From Streptomyces barringtoniae (GTDB lineage Bacteria > Actinomycetota > Actinomycetes > Streptomycetales > Streptomycetaceae): a DNA stretch of 64,000 nt. The translations under genes and the position numbers were made by a program. Positions 17,282-24,674 of the stretch are shown in pieces. The DNA is taken from positions 124,001-188,000 of the forward strand of contig NZ_JAJHNP010000012.1 in NCBI RefSeq assembly GCF_020819595.1. Direction: 5' to 3'. The first letter of the stretch is position 1. Each line of letters opens with the position of its first letter. The notes under the pieces are model-generated. The model made no database searches. It worked only from the letters and a program-made list of their open reading frames with translations, and was not told where the DNA came from.

Positions 17282-18288
17282 AGGCTCTCGTTGTCCGGCT
17301 CGACAGCTTCGGTGATGTGCTGCTCGCCGGTCCGGCCGTGCGTGCCGTCGCCGCCCGCAGTGAGCACGTCACCGTGCTGTGCGGTCCGCGCGGCGCGGAT
17401 GCCGCCCACTTGCTGCCCGGCGTCGACGAGGTGCTGGTGTGGGAGGCGCCCTGGGAGGGGTTCGACCCGCCCGACGTGAGCGTGGACGACGTAGACGCCC
17501 TGCTCGGCCGGCTGCGCGCCGGGTCCTTCGGCGCCGCACTCGTCCTCACCTCCTTCCACCAGAGCCCCCTGCCCACCGCGCTGCTGCTGCGGCTGGCCGG
17601 CATCGGCCGGATCGGCGCCGACAGCGTCGACCACCCCGGCCGGCTGCTCGACGTACGGCACCGGCGACTGCCGGGCCGTCACGAGGTGGAGGCGGCCCTC
17701 GACACCGCCGCCGCCATGGGTTTCCGGCCGCCCCCGGGGGACGAGGGCCGGCTCCGTGTCCTGCCGCCCCCGGACACTGGCGCCCTGACCGGCAACGGCC
17801 CGTACGTCGTCCTGCACCCCGGAGCGAGCGCCCCCGCCCGCGCCTGGAACCCACGGCGCTGCGCGGACGCGCTGGCGCTGCTCGCCGACGCCGGGCACCG
17901 CGTGGTCGTCACCGGCGGCCCGCACGAGCGCGTGCTCACCCGGTGCGTGAGCGGGGACGCGGGCGTCGACCTCGGCGGCCGGACCGACCCGCGCACCCTC
18001 GCCGGGGTGTTGCGCATGGCCGACGTCGTCATCAGCGCCAACACCGGGCCCGCCCACCTCGCCGCCGCCGTCGGCACCCCGGTCGTGTCCCTCTTCGCGC
18101 CCGTGGTCCCGGCCGAGCGCTGGGCCCCGTACGGCGTTCCGGCCATCCTGCTCGGCGACCAGTCGGCGCCGTGCGCGAACACCCGGGCGCTGACCTGCCC
18201 CGTGCCCGGACACCCCTGTCTGGACGAGGTCACCGGGCAGGACGTGGTGCGCGCGGTGCACAAGCTCATCCAGGAGCGGCACACATGA
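17278..18288 (+). CDS. Heptosyltransferase-type glycosyltransferase (GT9)
   Basis: 336 residues from the GTG at 17278, which overlaps the gmhB stop; AAGGTGGGGG precedes it. The start 'ALVVRLDSFGDVLLAGPAVRA' is the standard GT9 N-terminus (RxDxxGDxxL). The C-terminal nucleotide-sugar domain has 'VVLHPGAS' and 'ISANTGPAHLAAAVGTPVV'. GT9 enzymes use ADP-heptose. With gmhA, gmhB and hldE in the same operon, this is probably the transferase that puts heptose onto the growing glycan. Four-nt overlaps exist at both ends. An upstream extension of the frame runs into the repeat array and is not real. Confidence 0.92.
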   Translation: MKALVVRLDSFGDVLLAGPAVRAVAARSEHVTVLCGPRGADAAHLLPGVDEVLVWEAPWEGFDPPDVSVDDVDALLGRLRAGSFGAALVLTSFHQSPLPTALLLRLAGIGRIGADSVDHPGRLLDVRHRRLPGRHEVEAALDTAAAMGFRPPPGDEGRLRVLPPPDTGALTGNGPYVVLHPGASAPARAWNPRRCADALALLADAGHRVVVTGGPHERVLTRCVSGDAGVDLGGRTDPRTLAGVLRMADVVISANTGPAHLAAAVGTPVVSLFAPVVPAERWAPYGVPAILLGDQSAPCANTRALTCPVPGHPCLDEVTGQDVVRAVHKLIQERHT

Positions 18289-19247
18289 ACATCCTCGTCT
18301 GGCACGTGCACGGATCGTGGCTCACCGCCTTCGTGCAGGGCCCGCACACCTACCTGGTCCCCGTCACCGACGACCGCGGACCCGACGGGCTCGGCCGGGC
18401 CGTGACCTGGGACTGGCCCGAGACCGTTCAGGAGCGCAGTCCCAAGGAGCTGTGGGACTGCGACATCGACCTTATGGTGCTGCAGCGGCCGCACGAACTC
18501 GACCTGGCCCTGCGCTGGACCGGCCGCCGGCCCGGCGTGGACGTGCCCGCCGTGTACGTCGAGCACAACAGCCCCGACGAGTCCCCCGAGCGCCAACTCC
18601 ACCCGCTGGCCGCGCAGTCGGCGATCCCCGTCGTGCACGTCACCCACTTCAACCGGCTGATGTGGGACAACGGACAGGCCCCCACCGAGGTCGTCGAGCA
18701 CGGCATCATCGACCCCGGCCACCGCTGGACCGGCACCGAGCGGCGCGCGGCCGTCGTGGTCAACGAGCCCCTGCGCAGGGGCCGTACGACCGGCACCGAC
18801 CTGCTGCCCCGGTTCGCCCGGTCCGCGCCGCTGGACGTCTTCGGCATGCGTACCGAAGGGCTCGCCGAACACCTGGACCTGCCGCCCGAACGCTGCCGCA
18901 CCCGCGATCTGCCCCAGCACGAACTGCACCGGGAGATGGCCCGCTGCCGGCTCTATCTGCACCCGGTGCGCTGGACCTCGCTCGGTCTGTCGCTGCTGGA
19001 GGCGATGTTCCTGGGCATGCCGGTGGTTGCCCTCGGCACCACCGAGGTGCGCGAGGCGATACCCGAGGGCGCCGGGGTGGTCTCGAACCGCCTCGACGTA
19101 CTGGAGGACGCCGTACGGGCCTTCCTCGCCGAACCCGAACTCGCCCGCCGCACCGGCGACGCCGCCCGGGCCGCCGCACAGGCCCGCTACGGAGAGCGGC
19201 GCTTCCTGGACGACTGGGAGCGCCTGATCAAGGAGGTCACACGATGA
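18285..19247 (+). CDS. GT4-like glycosyltransferase
   Basis: 320 residues. The start is 'MNILVWHVHGSWLTAFVQGPH'. The C-terminal GT-B segment 'LGLSLLEAMFLGMPVVALG' followed by 'TTEVREAIPEGAG' matches the donor-binding region of GT4-type enzymes (the E-x7-E motif is partly kept). It lacks a membrane helix and should act on the inner face of the membrane. ATGA overlaps are present at both ends. Streptomyces heptose loci often carry this protein next to a heptosyltransferase. Donor is unknown. Confidence 0.84.
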   Translation: MNILVWHVHGSWLTAFVQGPHTYLVPVTDDRGPDGLGRAVTWDWPETVQERSPKELWDCDIDLMVLQRPHELDLALRWTGRRPGVDVPAVYVEHNSPDESPERQLHPLAAQSAIPVVHVTHFNRLMWDNGQAPTEVVEHGIIDPGHRWTGTERRAAVVVNEPLRRGRTTGTDLLPRFARSAPLDVFGMRTEGLAEHLDLPPERCRTRDLPQHELHREMARCRLYLHPVRWTSLGLSLLEAMFLGMPVVALGTTEVREAIPEGAGVVSNRLDVLEDAVRAFLAEPELARRTGDAARAAAQARYGERRFLDDWERLIKEVTR

Positions 19248-20476
19248 GCCGCAGTCCGCACACGGCAGGACGCATCGCCATGGTCTCCGAGCACGCCAGC
19301 CCGCTGGCCGCGCTCGGCGGACCGGACGCCGGCGGCCAGAACGTGTACGTGGCGCAGGTCGCCCGGCAACTCGCCAGAAAGGGATACCGGGTCACGGTGT
19401 ACACCCGGCGGGACTCGGCGGGCCTGCCGGACCGGGTGACCCTCATCGACGGGGTGCAGGTGGTGCACGTGCCCGCCGGGCCGCCCGTGCCCGTCCCCAA
19501 GGACCAACTCCTGCCGCACATGGTCGAGTTCGGGAGCTTCCTGGCCCGGCAGTGGTCGCTGAGCCCACCGGACGTGGTGCACTCCCACTTCTGGATGTCG
19601 GGCCTGGCCGCCCTCGCCGGCGCCCGGGAGCTCGGCATCCCGGTCGTGCAGACCTATCACGCGCTGGGCACGGTGAAGAAGCGCTACCAGGGCGCCGCCG
19701 ACACCAGCCCCCCGCAGCGCCTGGCCATCGAGGAGGCCGTCGGCCACGAGTGCGCCCGGATCATCGCCACCTGCAGCGACGAGGTCGCCGAGCTGAAGGC
19801 GATGGGCCTGCCCGAGGACCGGATCAGCGTCGTGCCCTGCGGCGTCGACCCCGACCAGTTCGCGCCCGCCCCTGGCAGCCGCCCGGCGGGCGCGCGCAGG
19901 CGGCTGCTGTCCGTCGGCCGGCTGGTGCCCCGCAAGGGCTTCGACCGCGCCATCCGTGTCCTGGCCGACGTCCCCGACACCGAACTGATCGTCGCGGGCG
20001 GCCCCGAGGCCGATCTGCTCGGCACCGACCCCGAGGCCCGGCGCCTCTGCGCCGTCGCCGGCGAGTACGGCGTCGGCGACCGCGTCACCCTGCTCGGCGG
20101 GGTCGGCCGGGCCCGCATGCCCCGGCTGATGGCCGGCGCCGACCTCGTGCTGTCCCTGCCCCGCTACGAGCCCTTCGGCATCGTCCCGCTGGAGGCCATG
20201 TCCTGTGCCGTACCGGTCGTCGCCACCGCGGTCGGCGGTCAGCTCGACACCGTCGTGGACGGCACCACGGGCGTCCTGGTCCCGGCCGACGAGGACCACG
20301 ACCTCGGCGCGGTCGTGCGCACGCTCCTCGCCGACCCCGACCGGCTCGCCCGGTACGGGGCCGCCGGCCGGCAGCGGGTGCTGACGCACTACACCTGGGA
20401 CCGGGTCGCGGACGGCGTGGCGGGGGTGTACAGCGCCGTCGCCCCGGTCCCCTGGCTCTCGGGAGTGGTGCGATGA
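19244..20476 (+). CDS. Family 4 glycosyltransferase
   Basis: 410 residues. 'LGGPDAGGQNVYVAQVARQL' near the N-terminus is the acceptor-side Gly-rich loop typical of the sucrose-phosphate-synthase/MshA branch of GT4. 'VVPCGVDPDQF', 'SVGRLVPRKGFDRAI' and 'PRYEPFGIVPLEAMSCAVPVV' (with the E-x7-E pair) complete the GT-B fold. It probably transfers a sugar from an NDP donor to the glycan made by this operon. The start overlaps the preceding stop by 4 nt, and the stop overlaps gmhA by 4 nt. Confidence 0.9.
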   Translation: MSRSPHTAGRIAMVSEHASPLAALGGPDAGGQNVYVAQVARQLARKGYRVTVYTRRDSAGLPDRVTLIDGVQVVHVPAGPPVPVPKDQLLPHMVEFGSFLARQWSLSPPDVVHSHFWMSGLAALAGARELGIPVVQTYHALGTVKKRYQGAADTSPPQRLAIEEAVGHECARIIATCSDEVAELKAMGLPEDRISVVPCGVDPDQFAPAPGSRPAGARRRLLSVGRLVPRKGFDRAIRVLADVPDTELIVAGGPEADLLGTDPEARRLCAVAGEYGVGDRVTLLGGVGRARMPRLMAGADLVLSLPRYEPFGIVPLEAMSCAVPVVATAVGGQLDTVVDGTTGVLVPADEDHDLGAVVRTLLADPDRLARYGAAGRQRVLTHYTWDRVADGVAGVYSAVAPVPWLSGVVR

Positions 20477-21174
20477 AGACCGTCGGCGACACCACCCACT
20501 GCGACGACCTCGCCACGGCCCTGGACGCCTTCCGCGACCACGGCTCCCTGATCGAACAGTGGGGCACCGAACTCGCCCGCCGCCTGGGCGCCGGGGCCCG
20601 GCTGCTCGTCGCGGGCAACGGCGGCAGCGCCGCCCAGGCACAGCACCTGACGGCCGAACTCGTCGGCCGCTACCGCGACGACCGGCCGCCGTTCTCCGCC
20701 GTCGCCCTGCACGCCGACACCTCCTCCACGACCGCGATCGCCAACGACTACGGCGTCCAGGAGATCTTCGCGCGGCAGACCGTCGCCCACGGCCGCCCCG
20801 GAGACGTGCTCATGCTGCTGTCCACCAGCGGCGCGAGCGCCAACCTGCTGTCCGCCGCCGACCGCGCCCGCCGCCTGGGCATGACGGTGTGGGCCCTGAC
20901 CGGCCGGGCACCCAACCCGCTCCAACTCGGCGCGGACGAATCGGTGTGCGTCGACGCCCCGGTGTCCGTCACCGTGCAGGAACTCCACCTGGTCGCCGTG
21001 CACATGCTGTGCGAGGCCTTCGACCAGGCCGTCGAACGCGGGGAGACCGACCGGGCCGGCTGCGACGGGGCGGACGGCAGGCCGGGCGTCGTCGGCCGGC
21101 TCGTCGGCCGGGCCCGTACCGTCGGCCGCTCCACGCCCGGCGCGCCTGTCACCCACAGGAAGGGACACACATGA
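20473..21174 (+). CDS. gmhA: Sedoheptulose-7-phosphate isomerase GmhA
   Basis: 233 residues. The SIS-domain motifs are 'VAGNGGSAAQAQHLTAELVGRY' in part, 'STSGASANLLSAADRARRLG' and 'ELHLVAVHMLCEAFD', whose Glu and His are the catalytic acid/base of GmhA. It converts sedoheptulose 7-phosphate to D-glycero-D-manno-heptose 7-phosphate, the first step of ADP-heptose synthesis. About 40 residues of Arg/Gly-rich tail beyond the usual ~190 are unusual and may be disordered. It overlaps neighbours by 4 nt on both sides. Together with hldE and gmhB it gives a full pathway. Confidence 0.93.
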   Translation: MKTVGDTTHCDDLATALDAFRDHGSLIEQWGTELARRLGAGARLLVAGNGGSAAQAQHLTAELVGRYRDDRPPFSAVALHADTSSTTAIANDYGVQEIFARQTVAHGRPGDVLMLLSTSGASANLLSAADRARRLGMTVWALTGRAPNPLQLGADESVCVDAPVSVTVQELHLVAVHMLCEAFDQAVERGETDRAGCDGADGRPGVVGRLVGRARTVGRSTPGAPVTHRKGHT

Positions 21175-22591
21175 CGAGCACGCGCACACCACTGGTCGTC
21201 GTGGGCGACGCGCTGCTCGACCACGACCTGTGCGGCCGGGCCGAGCGCCTGGCCCCCGACGCCCCCGTGCCGGTGGTGCACGGCGCCCGGCGCAGCTCCC
21301 GCCCCGGCGGCGCGGCCCTCGCCGCCTGCCTCGCCGCCGCCGACGGCCGCCCGGTCACGCTCGTCACCGCCCTCGGCGACGACCCCGCGAGCGACACCCT
21401 GCGCGGATTGCTGACCGGCCGCGTGAACCTGGTCGAGGTTCCACTGGAGGGCGCCCTGAGCAGCAAGACCCGGGTCATGGCGGGCGACCGCCGCTGCTGC
21501 GCCTGGACGACGGCGAGGGACGCGCCCGCGCGGCGACGGGGGCCGCCGAGGACGCCGTCACCGGTGCCGCCGGCATCCTGGTCGCCGACTACGGCCGGGG
21601 CACCGCCGACGTCCTGCGCGACGCCCTCGGCCGGACGGCGGCCCCCCTGGTCTGGGACCCCCACGTACGCGGCCTGCCCCCGGTCCCCGGTGTCCGCCTG
21701 GCCACGCCCTCCGCGCAGGAGGCCCGCGCCCTCGCCCGGCACCTGGACGCCGACGGGTCCGGCGACGAGTTGGGCCTGCGCACCGCCGCCCGGGACGCGC
21801 GGACCCTCGTCCGGGCCTGGCGGGCGCAGGCCGTCGCCGTGACCCTCGGCGAGCGCGGCGCACTGTTCTCCCACGGCGAGACCCCGCTGCTGGTACCGAC
21901 CCCGGCCGCCGTGGCCGGCGACCGGTGCGGCGCCGGCGACCGGTTCGCCGCTGCGGCGGCCGGCGAACTCGCCGACGGCGCGCTCACCGAAGCCGCCGTA
22001 CAGGCCGCCGTCCACGCCGCGACCCGCTACGTCGCCGAGGGCGGCGCCCGCGCGGTCGCCACCGAGGAGCGGCCGGACTCGCCCGAACCCGCCCCCGCGG
22101 ACGGCGACATCACCGGGGACGCCGTGCGCCTGGCCACCCGCGTCCGGACCGTGGGCGGCACCGTCGTGGCCGCGGGCGGCTGCTTCGACCTGCTGCACGC
22201 CGGCCATGTCGCCCTCCTGCAGGCCGCCCGCCGGGCCGGCGACTGCCTGATCGTCTGCGTCAACTCCGACGACTCCGTGCGCCGTCGCAAGGGCGCCGGC
22301 CGCCCCCTGGTGCCGGCGGCCGACCGGGTCCGGGTGCTGCGCGCCCTGGAGTGCGTCGACGCGGTCGCCGTGTTCGCCGAGGACACGCCCGAACGCATCC
22401 TCGGCGAACTCCGCCCGCACATCTGGGCCAAGGGCGGCGACTACGCCCGCACCGAACTGCCCGAACAGCCCCTGGTGGAGAGCTGGGGCGGCCAGGTGCT
22501 CCTGCTGCCCTACCTCGACGGCCGCTCCACCACAGGCCTGGCCCGCCGCGCCGCCCTGGCCCCCGCCCCCACCGCGGGACGCCCCGCGTGA
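21171..22591 (+). pseudogene. hldE: Bifunctional heptose kinase/adenylyltransferase HldE, one frameshift
   Basis: Read with a one-base correction it is 473 residues. A PfkB-type kinase domain (start 'VVVGDALLDHDLCGRAERL', later 'DRCGAGDRFAAAAAGEL') is followed by a nucleotidyltransferase domain with 'GGCFDLLHAGHVALL' and 'HIWAKGGDY'. It phosphorylates heptose 7-phosphate and, after GmhB, attaches AMP. The frame breaks near 21488-21493, where GACCGCCGCTG should read with one more C to give 'DRPLLRLDDGEGRA'. Downstream sequence keeps perfect motifs and coding bias, so a homopolymer error or a very recent mutation is likely. ATGA overlap with gmhA. Confidence 0.85.
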
Positions 22592-22691
22592 CCGCTGCCG
22601 CCCACTTGCCCGGCCCGTGTTTCCCGACCACGCCGTGATATCCGCCCACTCGGCCGGCCCCGGCCGCCACACCCCTGGGAGGTCCCACTCG

Positions 22692-23684
22692 GTGACCCAC
22701 ACTCCGCACCACCCCCCGACCCTCCTGGTGCTGCGCGCGCTGGGCCTCGGCGATCTGCTGGCCGGCGTGCCCGCGCTGCGGGGCATCCGCCGGGCCTTCC
22801 CCGGTCACCGGATCCTGCTCGCCCTGCCCCCGGGCCTGACCGAGCCGGCCCTCGCCACCGGGGCGATCGACGCCGTGTTCCCGGCCGAGGCCCCCGGCCG
22901 GGCGGTGCCGTCCCTCGCGCACTGGACCGGCCCGCCGCCCGACCTGGCGATCGACCTGCACGGCAACGGCCCCGAGAGCCGCGACGCCCTCGCCGCCGTG
23001 CACCCGCGCCGGCTGCTCGCCCACGCCTGCCCGGACGGCCCGCCGTGGCAGGCCCAGGCCCACGAACGCGACCGCTGGTGCGCCTTCCTGCACGCCTACG
23101 GCATCCCGGCCGACCCCCTCGACCTCGGCCTGCCCCGGCCCGGCACCCGGTCCCGGGCGCCGGGCGCCGTGGTCGTGCACCCCGGCGCGGCCTCCGGCTC
23201 CCGCCGCTGGCCGGGGGAGCGGTACGCCGCCGTCGTACGGTCCCTGCGCGCGGCCGGGCACCACGTGGTGCTCACCGGCGGCCCCGGCGAGGAGGCCCTG
23301 GTGCGCTCGGTCGCCGAGCGCGCCGGACAGCGTGCCGGTGACGTGCTCGCCGGCGGCCTGCCCTACCGGGAGCTGTCCGCGCTGGTGGCCGAGGCGGCCC
23401 TGGTGCTCAGCGGCGACACCGGCCTGGCGCATCTCGCGGTCGCCCACGGCACCCGCTCCGTCACCCTGTTCGGACCCGTCTCCCCGCACCTGTGGGGACC
23501 GCCCCCGAGCCCCGGCCACCTGGCCCTGTGGAAGCCCGGCCCGCCCGGCGATCCGCACGGCCGTACGCCCGACCCCCGGCTGCTGCGCATCCGCTCCGGC
23601 GAGGTCGCCGCGGCCTGCCTGACACTGCTCCGGCCGGCCGACGGCGCGCGACACGCCGGACCGGGGGCCGCCCATGTCCACTGA
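22692..23684 (+). CDS. Second heptosyltransferase-type glycosyltransferase (GT9)
   Basis: 330 residues from the GTG at 22692, chosen because GGGAGG lies ten bases upstream; an ATG 25 codons earlier is less likely. 'LLVLRALGLGDLLAGVPALRG' is the GT9 N-terminus. 'VVVHPGAASGSRRW', 'VLTGGPGEEALV' and 'LSGDTGLAHLAVAHGTRSVTL' form the ADP-heptose side. Having two GT9 genes suggests at least two heptose residues or two linkages in the product. It lies 100 nt after hldE, and its 3' end overlaps the next short frame by 11 nt. Confidence 0.9.
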   Translation: MTHTPHHPPTLLVLRALGLGDLLAGVPALRGIRRAFPGHRILLALPPGLTEPALATGAIDAVFPAEAPGRAVPSLAHWTGPPPDLAIDLHGNGPESRDALAAVHPRRLLAHACPDGPPWQAQAHERDRWCAFLHAYGIPADPLDLGLPRPGTRSRAPGAVVVHPGAASGSRRWPGERYAAVVRSLRAAGHHVVLTGGPGEEALVRSVAERAGQRAGDVLAGGLPYRELSALVAEAALVLSGDTGLAHLAVAHGTRSVTLFGPVSPHLWGPPPSPGHLALWKPGPPGDPHGRTPDPRLLRIRSGEVAAACLTLLRPADGARHAGPGAAHVH

Positions 23685-23979
23685 GTCCGCGACCGGCCTG
23701 CCCCACGGGGCCGCCGGCGCGGGCGACCCGCGCATCACAGTCGCCGTCATCACCCGCGACCGGCCGGCCAGCCTGCTGATGCCCGCGCTGCGCCGCACCG
23801 GGCATCTGATGCGCACCGTGCCCCGGGACATCGCCTCCGCGCGCGCCTTCGCCCAGGCCACCGCCGGACTGCCGTGGGTGCTGCGCCGGCGCGACCCGGT
23901 GCCGCCCGACCTGGAACGCCGGCCAGCGGCGCTGGAGCGGGCCCGCCGGACCTCACCCGCCCGGCGGTATGTCGGCTGA
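23674..23979 (+). pseudogene. Glycosyltransferase 2 remnant with internal deletion
   Basis: 101 residues. 'RITVAVITRDRPASLL' is the first strand and helix of a GT2 domain. It is joined directly to 'MPALRRTGHLMRTVPRDIASARAF', a segment that looks like the extreme C-terminus of a Streptomyces GT2 ending in 'SPARRYVG'. The donor-binding core, including any DxD, is absent, so about 200 residues appear to have been deleted in frame near 23775. Codon use remains normal. The start lies inside the preceding GT9 gene. It is probably not an active transferase; a small functional protein cannot be excluded. Confidence 0.55.
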
Positions 23980-24094
23980 ACCGCCTGGGTGCGACACGCC
24001 CGGGGAGAATCGTTGCGTCGGGCGTGGGGCGGGGGCACAGTGAACTTCCCGGTCAAGACGCGGCTGGCTGATCCCTGCTCATCCAGGAAGCCCG

Positions 24095-24553
24095 ATGCCC
24101 ATGGAAAAAGGTCAGCTGTCCCGTGCCCGGATCCGCCCGGGCGGCCCGGCCCCGCTGCTCCTGCACACCGCGCACGAGCACCGGCCCGAGGCCGGCGCCG
24201 TCAGCGTCCTGAAGGCGCGGGGCACCGTCGACGCCGGCAACGCCGTGGAGTTCTCCGAGACGCTCGCCGAGCACATCGCCCGGGCCGACCGGGCCGGGGA
24301 ACACCCCGTGCTGGACATGACCGAGGTGTACCTCGCCTGCGCGGCCGCGGTGCGGGCCGTGGACCGGGCCACCGGGGCCCTGGCCTTCTCCGGCCGCGCC
24401 CTGCCCGTCGTACAGCCCCGGCCGCATGTGCGCGAGGCGCTGCGCGCCGCGGGACTGCCGGGCGTCCGGGTGCACGCCACCATGGCGTCCGCCCTGGACT
24501 CCCTGGTGGCCCGGAGAAGGGCCGGCCCACGGCCCGGCGGCGCCGGTTGGTGA
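24095..24553 (+). CDS. STAS-domain protein (anti-sigma-antagonist-like)
   Basis: 152 residues; AGGAAG lies five bases before the ATG. The core (about residues 35-135) follows the STAS fold: 'VSVLKARGTVDAGNAVEFSETL', 'HPVLDMTEVYLACAAAVRAV' and a final strand 'LPVVQPRPHVREALRAAGL'. The position that is Ser in phosphorylatable antagonists falls at 'YLACAAA', with Cys and no clear Ser, so it may not be regulated by phosphorylation. The next gene starts with a similar domain, so the two are probable paralogues arising by duplication. Confidence 0.72.
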   Translation: MPMEKGQLSRARIRPGGPAPLLLHTAHEHRPEAGAVSVLKARGTVDAGNAVEFSETLAEHIARADRAGEHPVLDMTEVYLACAAAVRAVDRATGALAFSGRALPVVQPRPHVREALRAAGLPGVRVHATMASALDSLVARRRAGPRPGGAGW

Positions 24554-24674
24554 GCAGAGCGGCCCGCCCCGTCCGGCGCGGCGGACGGCGCGGCCGCAGG
24601 CCGGACCCCTACCGTGCACAGTGGTCAGGAAGAGGCCGCCCGAGTACGCCGCACCGTCCTGTCCGGGTGATGCC

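Noticed and set aside
16044-17603. 519-residue minus-strand frame with Pro/Thr-rich mucin-like repeats across the gmhB array
   Set aside because: A 39-nt repeat keeps all frames open. This frame overlaps the heptosyltransferase start, has no ribosome site, and only the plus gmhB frame has a linked domain and an operon junction.
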